From Bactericera cockerelli (taxonomy: Eukaryota; Arthropoda; Insecta; Hemiptera; Triozidae), in NCBI GenBank assembly GCA_024516035.1, contig CM044964.1:16807084-16871083 (forward strand): a stretch of DNA of 64,000 nucleotides. Reading direction: 5' to 3'. The notes beneath the pieces were generated by a model. It was not told where the DNA came from. It ran no database searches and worked only from the letters and a program-made list of their open reading frames with translations. The position numbers and the translations under genes are program-made. Of the stretch, positions 1 through 12,333 are shown piece after piece. Within the stretch, counting starts at the first letter, position 1. Each line of letters begins with the position of its first letter.

Positions 1-11
1 CTTCACTTCTC

Positions 12-300
12 TTAACACGTTCGTTACCGAACGGCCACATGTGGCCGTTATCAAAATTTTAACGAGGGACCGAAACACACATGTGGCCGTTATCAAAATT
101 TTAACGAGGGACCGGACATCCATATATGGCCTTTTTGAGGTAGGTTGTTAGTATTAGAACAGATATAGGATCGATTCTTGTACAAATACGATGCCAAATA
201 TGCAAAAAAAATCATTTTGGTACCCAGGATGCAACAGCGACTTTACCGCCTGGTCCCTACGTAAAACTTGAAAAAATTGGCTTGGTAACGAACGTGTTAA
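12..300. mobile_element. TTAA-flanked MITE, piggyBac-like (copy 1)
   Basis: The element is bounded by TTAA at 12-15 and 297-300. Inside are perfect 13-bp inverted termini, CACGTTCGTTACC on the left and GGTAACGAACGTG on the right. The left half contains two direct copies of a ~37-bp block that includes CACATGTGGCCG. No coding capacity is visible. TTAA target duplication and short inverted ends are known of piggyBac; assignment to that superfamily is inference. Confidence 0.7.
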
Positions 301-305
301 TTACA

Positions 306-343
<38 letters not shown>

Positions 344-1080
344 ACCATCAATTACATCTCTCTATCTCTCTCTCTCTCTCTTACTCTCTCTCCATCAATT
401 ACATCCCTCTCTCTTTCTTACTCTCTCTCACCATCAATTACATCTTTCTCTCTCACATACCCTCTAACTGAAATTGTTAAGTACAAAAGACGAAGGAAAA
501 TAAAAGAAAGATTGCACGAGTTAAGAGAAAGACAGAGATTTTACATTTTAATTTTCCATGTAATAAAATTCGGATTTCAGGTCTTCTTTGTCTCTCTCTC
601 TCTTTTCTCTTTCTCTCCCTCTCCCTCCCTCCCTCCCTCCCTCCCTCTCTACCTCTCCCTCTCCATCTCCCTCTCCCTCTCCCCATCTCCCACGCCTAAC
701 TAACGCCCCTCCTCATTACTGTCTAATCCCTGTTTTCATTTCTTATTGTCTCTTCTTGCTATGATCCTCAGTTTTATGCCCTCTAATAAATTCCAAACTC
801 TTGTGTAGGATGAGAATAAGTTATAAGAAGATTACTGCGTTTTAATCCCGTTCAGATTAGGTTGTGTCCCTCATCCGGCGCTGTCTCTGTATGAAAAAAG
901 AGAAAGCAATTCCTTTTTACTTCTCCTTCAGAAGAGAAGGAGTTCTTCTTGAAGAGACAGCAATTTTGAGAGAAAAAAAAATAGCGAGTGTGTTTCCCCC
1001 TGAATGTGAAAGTTCCGTTGAGTGGAAAATTGTCGTCGCTTTTTCGTTCTCATGTTAAAATTCCCTAGTCTTCACTTCTC

Positions 1081-1369
1081 TTAACACGTTCGTTACCGAA
1101 CGGCCACATGTGGCCGTTATCAAAATTTTAACGAGGGACCGAAACACACATGTGGCCGTTATCAAAATTTTAACGAGGGACCGGACATCCATATATGGCC
1201 TTTTTGAGGTAGGTTGTTAGTATTAGAACAGATATAGGATCGATTCTTGTACAAATACGATGCCAAATATGCAAAAAAAATCATTTTGGTACCCAGGATG
1301 CAACAGCGACTTTACCGCCTGGTCCCTACGTAAAACTTGAAAAAATTGGCTTGGTAACGAACGTGTTAA
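1081..1369. mobile_element. TTAA-flanked MITE, piggyBac-like (copy 2)
   Basis: This is the same element as at 12-300, carried along by the 1.07-kb tandem duplication. TTAA lies at 1081-1084 and 1366-1369, with the same inverted ends. It is not an independent insertion. Confidence 0.7.
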
Positions 1370-1374
1370 TTACA

Positions 1375-1412
<38 letters not shown>

Positions 1413-2128
1413 ACCATCAATTACATCTCTCTATCTCTCTCTCTCTCTCTTACTCTCTCTCCATCAATTACATCCCTCTCTCTTTCTTACTCTCTCTCAC
1501 CATCAATTACATCTTTCTCTCTCACATACCCTCTAACTGAAATTGTTAAGTACAAAAGACGAAGGAAAATAAAAGAAAGATTGCACGAGTTAAGAGAAAG
1601 ACAGAGATTTTACATTTTAATTTTCCATGTAATAAAATTCGGATTTCAGGTCTTCTTTGTCTCTCTCTCTTTTTCTCTTTCTCTCCCTCTCCCTCCCTCC
1701 CTCCCTCCCTCCCTCTCTACCTCTCCCTCTCCATCTCCCTCTCCCTCTCCCCATCTCCCACGCCTAACTAACGCCCCTCCTCATTACTGTCTAATCCCTG
1801 TTTTCATTTCTTATTGTCTCTTCTTGCTATGATCCTCAGTTTTATGCCCTCTAATAAATTCCAAACTCTTGTGTAGGATGAGAATAAGTTATAAGAAGAT
1901 TACTGCGTTTTAATCCCGTTCAGATTAGGTTGTGTCCCTCATCCGGCGCTGTCTCTGTATGAAAAAAGAGAAAGCAATTCCTTTTTACTTCTCCTTCAGA
2001 AGAGAAGGAGTTCTTCTTGAAGAGACAGCAATTTTGAGAGAAAAAAAAATAGCGAGTGTGTTTCCCCCTGAATGTGAAAGTTCCGTTGAGTGGAAAATTG
2101 TCGTCGCTTTTTCGTTCTCATGTTAAAA

Positions 2129-4683
2129 TAAGCTATTATCTGTGCCTACCAGGATTTTATTAGGGGGTCTGGGGGGCTTAATGGTCACTTGTTGCTGTGT
2201 AAATTGTACTGAGGTCCCCGAGCTCTCGTGATTCAGTTGCTTTCCAAGCACAAGAGACTCACATTGAAGGTTGTTGGTTTTTGCTGGGTTTAAGTTCGGA
2301 CCAAGGTAATATAGGATGACGGTATTTTCATTTCTTACTTTGTATACTGCATACCAATAAATGTGACTTTGTAGAGACTGGAGGGTCATTCTTCCAGGAT
2401 AAAATAGAGTATTGTATTGTATTTCTGTTTTATTTTCAACTTGCTATCGAAACTTCTATTTTTTTATGTGTTGGAGAAGTATGCCTCAATGATTCTCTGT
2501 TGTCAGCAGTACTTGTAGCAGCTATAGATACCCGAATGGAAAATCCATTGCCAAGAAACACAAAGCTCTTTTCTACATTTCCTTCCATCTCCATTTCACA
2601 TTCCAAATTCTTTTCACTGGAGGACAATTTGGAAGTGGTGTCTCGAATTAGCAGATGGATCCCTCGGGGGTCACTAATACGAGCAACCCACTCCCACTTG
2701 TGACAGTATGGTGATTTAGAAGAAAAGGCTCCCCTGTCTCTCTTTCCCTCGCTCTCCTCTTCCTCTCTCTTGTTCTTTTCTTCGGAACTTTTTCCTTCAG
2801 GCCTCTACTTCTACTTCTTATTTCAGTTTTCCTTCTTCTCCCTCTCTCCCTCCCTCCCTCCCTCCCTCCCTCTCACTGTCCCTTATTTCAATTCTTCTCC
2901 TCTTCAATACAATGACTTTTCCTGAATACAATTTATCACTCCAGCTTCTCAACACTCACATGGTGCCCCTTTCTTTTTTCAATCCCATAAAGCCTCTCAT
3001 TTCTTCTCTTCTCTTTTCCTTCAGCTCCTCCTAATTCTGGCATCTGTTCGAGATGAAATGTCAATTCTTTTCTTCCAATAACGAATTCCGGTCCGCTCAT
3101 GTTTTTCAGTATTCTTCTTTTCGAAACTGTGTTTTTCTCTCTCACTCACTATCTCTGTGTCTTTAATTCATTTTTATTTTTCCATCTTTCACTTTTTCGT
3201 CTTTCCTTACTTATATATGTATCTCTTTTCTCTTAAATTCATCATTTTTTTTTATCTTTTCTTGTATAATCTTTTTCTTCGTTCCCGAGAAATATGTAAA
3301 GATAGACAGGTCCTTTTCCTATAGAAACTCGACTTGTCAATCAGTTATCCGAGGTGGTTGTGTGGTGGGGTTGAGAGAGCATAGAATGGAAAGCAGAGGA
3401 GGGGAGAGTTGGCGGAAGATACGGTGGCAGTGTGTGATTGATATGAATTTTGATGATTTATGTTTCACAACATGGGAATATTCTGAAGTGAGAAATTCTG
3501 GAGGTGGAGAAGATAGAGAGGCTTTTGAAGAGGATGCGAAGGATGGACGAGAGGAAAGAGAACCCCTTGAGAAATGATTCAGGCTGGAGTGTGAGGCGAA
3601 GATAGCTCATGTTTCTTATTGTACGCGACAAGAAACAAGACATCAGGGATGTGGTGAAAACGGGTAAATTGTTGAGGGAAATGTTACATGAAAACGTTTA
3701 GTTCCATGTTGGAAATGAAACAGTACATTGTTCCCTAAGCTGGTGGAAGTATCGTACATTCCTGTGAAGCTGTCGAAATACACGACTACCTTGGCATGCG
3801 ATCATCCATCTTCATTAGAACAATGCTGTGAGTGCTGTTGAATTTATGACTGGAAATAATTGTTTTCTATCCTGCCCAGAAAACAAACTATACTGTCTCG
3901 TGTTTTCTCCTGAAAATCTTGGGTTTTTGTGTGGTCTAGCTAAACGATCTTATTATTGTTTGAATTGTTTTTGACCATTTGACGTAATTGTCATACCACG
4001 GTTCTTGATACTGGAATGTTTTGGCCATGCTCAATACTCTCTACAAATTGCATACTCATTTAGAAATAAAGGTTCCTGCAAAAGTGACAAATAATTCTTG
4101 GGGACAAATAATATTTATAAAACGTTTCATAAGTCCTCTGTTTCTCATGATCATCTCTTCTCTAAATTACCCAAAGTTCATGATTCGCTTTTGCCCTGAA
4201 CTCCTTGATACCATGCCAACATTCCAACTATCACTAGACACATGTGGAGAGTAATGTAAGGTTAACTTGTAAACAAAGTGAACCTGAATATTTTGTGCTG
4301 CTATGCTATATCCATCGAATAGTTCCACTTGTGAACATATCTTAAAACACGCTCATCAGAACCGAACGTCTAAATAGTATAAGGCCTTTTCAATAGTTAA
4401 GTACATAGCATGCTATTATTTAAAATTTTACATATACTATTTTCTAACCACAAACAATATATTCATTCAATATCTAATAATTAACAAACTATCTTTAATA
4501 AAAAACCAATCTTTATAAACACGACCACATTGGCTGTATGGCAAATTCCCATGATAAGGAGAATAACCAATGCCAAAAAATTTAAATTAAGTTTTTTTTT
4601 TTTTTTTTTAATATTTTGCCAATTTATTCCTTATTTATTATTCAGTCGACTAACCTCTCCTCTCCCCCCTTCTCTGTCCGCAG
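2129..4683 (+). other. Intron or upstream sequence of pumilio, no gene seen
   Basis: The sequence is AT-rich with CT-rich tracts (2740-2880, 3120-3260). Short open frames on both strands are of low complexity or random in composition. It ends in a polypyrimidine tract and an acceptor CAG at 4681-4683. I see no exon or recognisable repeat family here. Confidence 0.5.
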
Positions 4684-4885
4684 CAACTGTTCAGGTCTCA
4701 GCAGCAGCAACAAGTGGCCGCGGCGGTGGGCAGCGCCACCCAGCTGCAACTCCTCCAGCAGCAACAGTTCCACCTGCAGCAGCAGCAACAGCTAGCCGGC
4801 CTCGCCACCCAGGGCACCACCTTCGCCCCGCCCACTCCCTACATCATTAACCCGCAGGACCCGAACGGCGGCTATGTGATTGCAA
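4684..4885 (+). CDS. pum: pumilio exon w1: Gln-rich N-terminal region
   Basis: The acceptor CAG is at 4681-4683 and the donor GTGAGT at 4886. The translation is Gln/Ala-rich with runs of Q (CAG/CAA), then TPYIINPQDPNGGYVIA. This matches the segment preceding the conserved QYYGV-PWGVYP block of Pumilio N-terminal regions. The exon ends in phase 1. The upstream partner exon was not identified, so the entry frame is inferred from the downstream join, which reads through cleanly into the exon at 9882. Confidence 0.8.
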
Positions 4886-4944
4886 GTGAGTAACCGACGA
4901 CACCGTGCCGGAAAGGGTTGACATTTCTTATTTTATTTTTACTT

Positions 4945-5140
4945 CAGATTCTAAGTTTCTAATATTAGAAATCGGAAGTATTGTGTTCGTTTTTATAAAA
5001 AAAAAAAAAAATATTTTTCTTCCGATTTCTAATATTAGAAACTTTTTTTTTTAAGTTTCTAATATTAGAAATCGGAAGTATTCTGTTTGTTTTTGTAAAA
5101 AAAAAATATATATTTTTGCTCCGATTTCTATTTTTTGCAT
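4945..5140 (+). repeat. Imperfect ~90-bp tandem duplication
   Basis: Two units each contain TTTCTAATATTAGAAATCGG, then a T-rich stretch and a poly(A) run. The palindrome TTTCTAATATTAGAAA occurs three times. A diverged relative (TCGGGAATTATTGTGTTC) is at about 27462. No function is inferred. Confidence 0.6.
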
Positions 5141-5176
5141 ATTTTTTTCTTCGTTTTACTTACCTTTTTGTTGGCG

Positions 5177-5243
5177 TAATGGGACTTCCTGTCTCGAGCC
5201 GACAGTCTAAAAAAAAGCACTACTATACTATACTATACCTTTA
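5177..5243 (+). repeat. Dispersed repeat, partner at 26890-26970
   Basis: The block with CTGTCTCGAG, GACAGTCTAAA and AGCACTACTATACTATAC is shared almost exactly with 26890-26970, some 21.7 kb away in the same gene. The poly(A)-like internal tract suggests an old retroposed copy, but the family was not recognised. Confidence 0.55.
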
Positions 5244-6197
5244 AAAAAAGACGTCCCATCAAAATTCTTCTGAGATGTTTAAAATTTATAAACGTTCCTA
5301 GGGCTTTGTCTTGATATTGCTGTCTGCTCGAGCCAATTGAGATGTACAAATCTTACATTTAGGTACGACAACAAGCTTTATTTGAAAGCGATAGCAAACA
5401 AAATGCAAGACCTATGATTTTTGATCACTAATGTGCGCGCTATGAAGGACACCGATATCTTCCAGTGTTGATTATATCGAATCCCAACTGTCCAAAGACT
5501 TTCTCTTAGATTAAGCTCTACCTAATCTACCGAGAGATACACTAAACGATTTAGGAAAGAAATCAGTAACTATCTTAGGAATATTAATACGATTAGCAAG
5601 AAGTAGTATTTTGAATTGAAATGAGAACTCTTAAGCTTACCTACCGAGAGAAAAACGTTGAATGAGGCAAGGAGGTGATTCTTGGAATTGAATTGCGAAG
5701 AACTCGTTGAAGAGGAATAAGGATAGGATTATGTGGGAGGGAGAGGGAGAGAGAAAGACTTGTGTGTGGGAGAGGGAGAGAGACAATTCAGTGATGCGGA
5801 AAATCAGTGTCTTGTGTTAACTAACATGTCGAGCTTCATCCACGCAGAAATCTTCATTTCACAGGTTTCTTGTTTTGCTCATCCACCCCCTCCCCTCCCA
5901 CCATCTTGGAAGCGAAAGCTCGTTATCTTCTGACATTTACTTGCCCACCACCGCTTTCACATCGAAAGCATTTTGGAAGAATTTAGGTCGTACAAGTGAA
6001 TCATTATCTATTCTCCCTGGGGTATTTTCATTATTTATTAGAAGGACATTGACAATATTGACATATTTTTTTATTATTTTTTTGAAATAGACATAAATTT
6101 GGATACCATATAAATAAATAAAAAAACAAGAAAAGCTATAGAGCAAGGCCTATGACAATCTCTTCTACTCAGTCCTTATCTTCAGCTTCCATTGTCT

Positions 6198-6362
6198 TTA
6201 ACACTTAGACGACCGGCATGTTTTTAGTAAGTTCTCCCGTGGGACCGGCGATGTTTAGGCTATACACAGGCGTAGTACATGCGTGTACCACCGGTGGTAC
6301 ACCGTCCATTCCGTACAGACACGCGTGTACCACCGGTGGTACACCCGTCGTCTAAGTGTTAA
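6198..6362. mobile_element. TTAA-flanked MITE with ACCGGT palindromes
   Basis: This 165-bp element has TTAA at 6198-6201 and 6359-6362 and inverted termini CACTTAGACGAC / GTCGTCTAAGTG. Near the right end the palindrome GTACCACCGGTGGTAC appears twice, about 44 bp apart. It is non-coding. The piggyBac-type assignment rests on the TTAA duplication and the inverted ends. Confidence 0.7.
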
Positions 6363-7254
6363 GACACAGGTATCTTCTTGCCTCCTCGCAAGAGGGGACG
6401 AGGATGTTGTCAAGACCAGTGAAAGTTTCTTAATTCTTTAGACTTTAACTTAGAAAATAATTTATGACATTTTTGAAGCAATATTTCTAGAATAAATGAG
6501 TCTGTTGAGATTTTGAAATTAAGTCCAAGTGATGGTGTTTTATTATCGATAGGCGATGTAGCACTAGAAACTCGGTATCCTTTAAAAATTTCACAATTTA
6601 TATTTGCCAAATATAAAGAAAGCGTTTTCTTACAAAGAAATGTTTTGAGAAGATATGAGAGTTCTTATTTAATTTTATTATGTCTCCCTCTCCACTCTCC
6701 TTGCCTCAGTTTTCCACGGAATTTCAATCTCGTGAGAGCACTCACTACTTTTTTCCCTTTCTTTTATTTTGAGCTGGTAAAATAAATCCCCATGCCTCCT
6801 GAATTCCAACCATATTTCCACTAAAAGTAGTCTACGTTCTCTTTGTAACTCTCCTTTTGTAATCTCTCTCTCTCTCCCTCTCCTCTCTTCTCTTTCTCTC
6901 TCTCTCTCTCCCTCTCTCTATATCTCTCTCTCTCTCTCTCTCTCTCACTCCCTTTCCTAATGTATCTCTGTTTCTCTCTCTCTCCCCTCCCCTTATTCGC
7001 TGCCACGTTTCCAGTGCCACTCATCTTTCAAATTATCCTAAATTTTAGCGAGTATTTTTTTATTTACGGTCTCTTCTACATCTTCGTATATTAATTCTTC
7101 CAATTTTAATCTTCTCTTTATCATTCTTGAAACATTCCATCTTCAGTTGCTCAGTTGATTTCAAGGCTCTCTATTACCCTATAGTACTCACAATACCGTC
7201 TGATCAAATTTATGTTTTCTGATCATATTTATGTTTTAATCACAAGTACTCGAA

Positions 7255-7312
7255 CTAACCGACCTCCAGGTTACAAGTCCGCCCCATTATTGATCCAGCT
7301 GCTGAGTTCGCT
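7255..7312 (-). repeat. tRNA-like SINE fragment (family E)
   Basis: On the minus strand this reads as a truncated tRNA-like head. It shares the blocks GACCT-CAGGT-ACAAGTCCG and GATC-AG-TGCTGAG with the longer copy at 39365-39440. It is too decayed for an RNA gene. Confidence 0.45.
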
Positions 7313-8011
7313 TTAGTTTTCATTTTGGCAAACAATGTAAATAAATGTTAAAATTCATGAGAATGTTATCGGTCACTCACAACATGATTCTCAGCATCTT
7401 GCTCCTCAAAAAATTGCGATTTTCTCACGTTGAAGAAACAGCCAGGAGTCAGGCAGGGGTCCTGAAAATCAATCCCTTCACTACAAAGACAGCTTCTCGT
7501 ATCCAGACATTTCCTCACACAAATACTCGTACTACCTGATGCATGGCATAGCATACTAATGTTGAATCCACACTGCTATCTAGTCCATATAATCCAGCTT
7601 CCTGTACCAATGTCCCTCCCATGCGAGTCTGCTGCATCTCCTATATTCCATTTCCTTCTTCTTCCTCCTCGTTCTTATTTTCTCACATCCAACTTATTTT
7701 AAATCGCATCCACAATATTTTCTCTTGCGACATTCACTACCTGTCTTCCTGTCCTTGCTTTCTCTCTGTTTCTCTCTCGCACACACACACTTATGCTATG
7801 TTTATCTCTTTCTCCCTCCTCATCCTTACTCCTTCTCAAGCTTTTTCTTCTGTTCTCACACCTTTTTAACCTTGATTTTTTTTCTCTCCCTCGCTCCTCT
7901 TTTTAGTTATTTCATTATTTTTAATTAATTTTCTCAATATATACTGGTCTTAGTTATTTCTTTCTCCCTTCCTCCACCCCACTCTCTCTACTCCCTTTCT
8001 TCTCTATTCTA

Positions 8012-8052
<41 letters not shown>

Positions 8053-8317
8053 CTCACTCTCACTCACTCTCTCCTCTCCCCTTCCCTTCCTTCCTCCTCC
8101 CTCCTCTCTCTCTCTCCCCCCCCCTTCTCTCCCCTTCTCTCTCCCTCCTTTCTCCTCCTACTCTCTCTCGCTCTCCTATTCTCTCTCTTCCTGATTTCGT
8201 CATGTCCTCTCCCCGCTAGACTCGCCGGTGGCAGCGGCAGCCAGTATTCCCTGCTCCAATATAATCTAACGCTCCGTAGGGAAATGGCAGGAAAGCAGTT
8301 TCCAGAGTAGCTTTCTG

Positions 8318-8960
8318 GCTTAATTCGTGGCGGAAAGATACAAAATCCAATATGTTGAAGTGAACAAACTGCTCAAGGATTATGTACAGGATCTGGTCTA
8401 GAAGTAGGTAATGTAGGTACTATTCGTGGCGGAGAGTACAAAATCCAATATGTTAAGTGAACTACTCCAGGATTATGTACAGGATCTGTCTAAAAGTAGG
8501 TGTGTAGGCACTATCGTGGCGGTGAGTACAAAATCCAATATGTTAAAGTGAACTACTCCAGGATTATGTACAGGATCTGTGTCTAGAAGTAGGTAGTGTA
8601 GGGACTATTCGTGGCGGAGAGTACAAAATATAATATGTTAAGTGACTACTCCAGGGTTATGTACAGGATCTGGTCTAAAAGTAGGTAGTGTAGGCCTATT
8701 CTTGGCGGAGAGTACAAAATCCAATATGTTAAAGTGAACTAACTGCTCAAGATTTTATCTTTTTATGTACATACTGGTAGTCAAATAATAGTGTACTAAA
8801 GTAGGTATTATGTTACATATTCTGGTACTGATCAATAGTTAAAGTGAATGCACATTATTCGTAGTGTGTTAGCTATCAAAAGAATCCAATATGTTAAAGT
8901 GACTACTCCAGATTCTGTACAGGATCTGGTCTAGAAGTAGGTAGTGTAGCCTATTCGTGA
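8318..8960 (+). repeat. Minisatellite, ~92-100-bp unit, about 5-6 copies
   Basis: The recurring unit contains ATTCGTGGCGGAGAGTACAA, then AATCCAATATGTTAA, then TATGTACAGGATCTGG, then GAAGTAGGTAGTGTAGG. Clear units start near 8323, 8421, 8513, 8607 and 8698. A larger interrupted unit follows to 8960. It lies inside a pumilio intron. Confidence 0.8.
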
Positions 8961-9881
8961 GGTAGCCGTAGATTACAACAAAATTACTATTTTACTAAGG
9001 ACAAAATTATACTTTTCATTAATAAGAATATGGTCTACCACAAGTGTCTGAATAGGGTTTTATTTTTTCTATCTATATCTTCTTACTTCTCCCCCTTCTC
9101 CTGATTTCTATTCTAGCTTGCTATTTCTACCCTCTAGTCTCCCTGGGGGGTGTGTATTTCCTAATCCTCCCTTGCTATCCTCTAATCCCCATTATTGCTC
9201 AAGACTAGACGAGAGTAGACAATCCTGGGGTGCCTCAGGTTGAATTGAGGACGAAACAAAATTGTGGTCATGTTTTCCTATTCGCTGGTTTTAACAAGTA
9301 GGGCGGGCGGGCACCTGTAGGGCTCAATTATTCACACATTTCCTGTTTTAAATTTAACAGAGGATTAGCCTCAGTTGTAGGTATTCTTTTTGGTTGATTT
9401 ATTTGATGTCTCTTCTCTCCCTCGTATGAATCAAAGGAAAATGATTAATTGAATTGATTTGGAGTATGAAAGTGAATTGATTTGGTACGGTTTAGTGATT
9501 CTTACGTGACGACTTACATTGTTCATTAGAAATCCTATTAATTCTTCGAGCCAAACTCAAATCAGTAAAAATTGAATAGAATATAACCTGACAGAAAAGT
9601 AAAGAAATTTTTTTTCTTTAAATTTTACTGTAATAACAATTTTGACTAATATATTTATAATTTCAAATGTATTTTGTCTTTCTTTCTTTACGGAATTTGT
9701 GCTTCAAATATATTCTTCTATATAGAAAATTTTTCTTTAAATTTTACTGTTGATACAATTTTGACAAATATATTTATATTTCAAATGTATTTTGTCTTTC
9801 TTTACGGAATTATGTTTCAATTATTTCTTCTTGTAGAAAAAAAACTTAAATCTCATGTCTCCCCCCCGCCCCCTCCCCCAG

Positions 9882-10036
9882 CCCCCACCGTGATGCCCGC
9901 CCAGTACTACGGGGTGGGCGTGCCCTGGGGCGTCTACCCCACCAACCTCATCCAGCCTAGCGCCACCCCCCCGCAGCGGCGCCCCCTCACCCCCTCCTCC
10001 GCCAACAACCAGGACACCGGCAACAACTTGACACAG
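9882..10036 (+). CDS. pum: pumilio exon w2: QYYGV-PWGVYP block
   Basis: The acceptor is CCCCCAG at 9875-9881 and the donor GTACAC at 10037. With the phase-1 base from w1, it reads TPTVMPAQYYGVGVPWGVYP and continues through PQRRPLTPSSANN. The QYYGV...PWGVYP and RPLTP motifs are conserved between insect and vertebrate Pumilio proteins and fix both frame and identity. Length is 155 nt and it ends in phase 0. Confidence 0.92.
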
Positions 10037-10309
10037 GTACACCACACATTTTCTTGTATAGTACTATTTTATTATTATATATTATTTATTTTTTTTGGTT
10101 GAAGGCAGGAAAAAAACTTTTAAAGACACCCAGGTCATCCTGACTTGGGGTGTGGATTTCCACCCACTAAAAACCACTAAAAAACCCACTTCTCAAAGAG
10201 CTAACCGCACCTGGAACGAATAATATATTACTTCAAGTGCGGCGCTGTAGGACCCTACTATAGTTACATAACAAGCACTCATGCTACTCAAATAAACAGC
10301 TCAAATTAA

Positions 10310-10480
10310 GAGCATTGGTAGTAACCAATGTAAAAGTAACCCAGAGGTTGCGGGATCGAATCCCGGCCGGAGCGGAAATTTTTGACTGAAATTTTCCGTT
10401 TCCGGAATTGCATGGATGTGTAAAGGTAAAGTGCCCTGAAGTAATGCGAAAGCGGTTCCTTGGCACACTTACCTTCTAAT
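10310..10480 (+). repeat. tRNA-derived SINE-like element
   Basis: A degenerate tRNA-like head ends in GGGATCGAATCCCGG (Pol III B-box-like). A tail follows with AGTAATGCGAAAGCGGTTCC, which recurs at 37736 (and partly at 26718). The A-box region is decayed, so this is a SINE copy and not a functional tRNA. Confidence 0.6.
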
Positions 10481-10567
10481 AAAAAAAAAAGCTAAGCGAT
10501 AATTTACTGTAACACATACCACAACCAGAGGTATTTTTAAGCCAGATTATAATAAATACTAATAATA

Positions 10568-10800
10568 ACACTCTTTAGTGGAAGGTAACCACCAGGCGAG
10601 GCTAATGATCAAAGCACTTTTTACCACCTAACCCTCAGAGTCTTATTATTATGTGGTCACAAACTCAAATTAATGAGGAAAAATTCATGCACTGGGTGGG
10701 ATTCAAACTAACGAATCCCCCTACGCTACCTGGATTAACAGGTTAGCCGCGTTAACCACTTAACTACCAGATTGGTATGGTAATCTGGTAGTCAAGTGTT
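10568..10800 (-). repeat. tRNA-derived SINE, family A
   Basis: Read on the minus strand, this has a tRNA-like head (TAGTCAAGTGGTTAACGCG type, then a B-box) followed by a body with CATAATAATAAGACTCTGAG and a GGTTACCTTCCACTAAAGAG end. It matches the copies at 30246-30500 and 37790-37985. This copy has decayed box sequences. Confidence 0.7.
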
Positions 10801-11726
10801 TTAATTGTTATCCCTTAATTTAAAATCTTAATGATTCCAACAAAATAGTGATATTTTTATTTAAAAAATAATACTGTATATAGGTAGAGATACATTGAAC
10901 AGGGGATCATTGACAATCCGACCCCATCTTCTTCTTTAGACTCCTTACAATGTTTTGGTTCCTCTGAGTCTTAAAGAAATAGCGCGATTATGTGATGTTG
11001 TACATAAATATTCATAGTCACACAAGAAGATAAGTTTTGTTGAAAAATTTAAACTTGGTCGGTAGAAAAAATCGCACATTTTAATTTTCTTTCAACAAAG
11101 AAAACAAATGAAACTGTCTTCCACCCAGTAGTTTTATTTATTCAATTCATTTTATTAACAATAAATTTATGTTCTCAATAAAAACTCAGAACAGAACAAT
11201 TTGAAGTGGAAAATTCAAATGCCTGGTTTCTTCCACCGTCTTAACTTAATCTGTCTGAATGAATTTGAATTTCGATAACGAATTTTCTATACATATAAAA
11301 CTGATTGCTGTACAATAAGTATGAATGACAATTTCTTTATGTTCTATTTTTCAATGGATGGTGATTTTTTTTTTATGTTTATAAATCTCATTGGGTAGAG
11401 CTTCACCCGTAACAGTTAACATTTTTTCTTATTTTTCTAAATTCCTTATCGAGGTCTCCTAATACTGTAAAATGTAATAAATTGTATTATATAAAGACTT
11501 ACGTAAACATCATCAAGAGCAGAAATTATAAAGTCCTTGAAAGAATCATTGTCTACGGTTGCAATGACAGCTGGTGGTGTACTCAAGTCGAGAAGAGAAT
11601 TGGACACAATCGAGAAACTTCTCGTCGGTTAGAAGAGACCTCATTGTTTCTCGCGACGATACTTTAATTTTGTCTCGTCTCGTGTTGAGTTCATCATGAA
11701 ACTGGCAGCTGTAATCAATACCATGT

Positions 11727-11870
11727 TTAACACGTTGAACACCACGGAGCCCACCGTGGGTTCATGGTGTTTTACTGAGTTCCGGAAAGTCACCGGTGGT
11801 TTCATCAAGATTTTTCACAATGATTCTCAGTCATGAAACCCACCGGTGACCTAAAGGGACATAAATTAAA
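11727..11870. mobile_element. Truncated TTAA MITE with CCACCGGTG motifs
   Basis: The left end TTAACACGTTGAACACC resembles the other TTAA elements here. Inside are CCCACCGTGGG, TCACCGGTGG and CCCACCGGTGA. No matching right terminus is found before the SINE that begins near 11880, so the element looks truncated or interrupted. Confidence 0.4.
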
Positions 11871-11879
11871 AATCCACCA

Positions 11880-12127
11880 GCCAGCGTCGATGGCATGTTG
11901 AACACACCGGTTCCTTCAGAACACCGAGTTAAGCGACATCCAGCGAGGTTAAGACTTGGATGGTACCATTCAAATTCTAATTCTCGTGACGGCTTTTCCC
12001 GGCCCACTCAGCTGGTGAGGTCATGTGAGTAGCAGTTTGTGAGTTTCTGCGAATGGAGGGTAAAACCTCGTCGTGATATACCATGGCAGTTGAACGACGT
12101 TAAACCACTTAAAAAAAAAAAAAAAAA
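11880..12127 (+). mobile_element. Poly(A)-tailed SINE, family C
   Basis: Starts near CCAGCGTCGATGGCATGTTG and ends in a 17-base A run after GACGTTAAACCACTT. The reverse complement of the whole unit is at 60781-61040, and 3'-end fragments lie at 38010-38085 and 39540-39602. The poly(A) end and 5'-truncated copies indicate LINE-mobilised retroposition. Its origin (tRNA, 5S or 7SL) is not evident. Confidence 0.75.
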
Positions 12128-12333
12128 TTCCCAATTTTGTCCCCATGTACTTGGGAAAAATCTATGGTTGATGGCAGAGATTGCCTAGCAATAATCACGC
12201 CTTTGTCAATATTATTCTGTCAATAAAGAGTTTTATATATTAAACCTTCCAATCCCTGTTCCTGCAGAAATGTGTATGTGTACTGTATTGTTTAAATTGT
12301 AAATAAGCAAGATTAACCCGTTGCGTCCCGCAG

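Larger units (their letters stand above)
1..2128 (+). repeat. 1.07-kb direct tandem duplication (two copies)
   Basis: Bases 1-1060 recur at 1070-2128 almost perfectly. The only difference I see is one base in the CT tract near 600 / 1670. Each copy holds a TTAA-flanked MITE, long CT microsatellites and an AT-rich tail. Copy 1 begins at the window edge, so the array may extend further left. The near identity means either a recent duplication or an assembly artefact. It sits in a pumilio intron or upstream region; no exon is visible in it. Confidence 0.9.
4886..9881 (+). other. pumilio intron: MITE, CT tracts, 95-bp minisatellite
   Basis: Contents: an imperfect ~90-bp duplication (4945-5140) with palindromic TTTCTAATATTAGAAA; a 65-bp block (5177-5243) repeated at 26890-26970; a TTAA MITE (6198-6362); a tRNA-like SINE fragment (about 7255-7312, minus); CT microsatellites (6862-6990, 7980-8200); and a minisatellite (8318-8960). 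No exon was recognised. Confidence 0.6.
10037..12333 (+). other. pumilio intron with SINE copies and a broken MITE
   Basis: Contains a tRNA-derived SINE-like segment with a B-box-like GGGATCGAATCCC (10310-10480), an antisense SINE of family A (10570-10800), a left-end-only TTAA MITE (11727-11870), a poly(A) SINE (11880-12127) and a family D fragment (12160-12240). The rest is AT-rich and unassigned. Confidence 0.6.

Noticed and set aside
282..467. Repeated SLSLSL open frames (also 1351-1536)
   Set aside because: CT-repeat translation inside the duplicated segment, not protein-coding.
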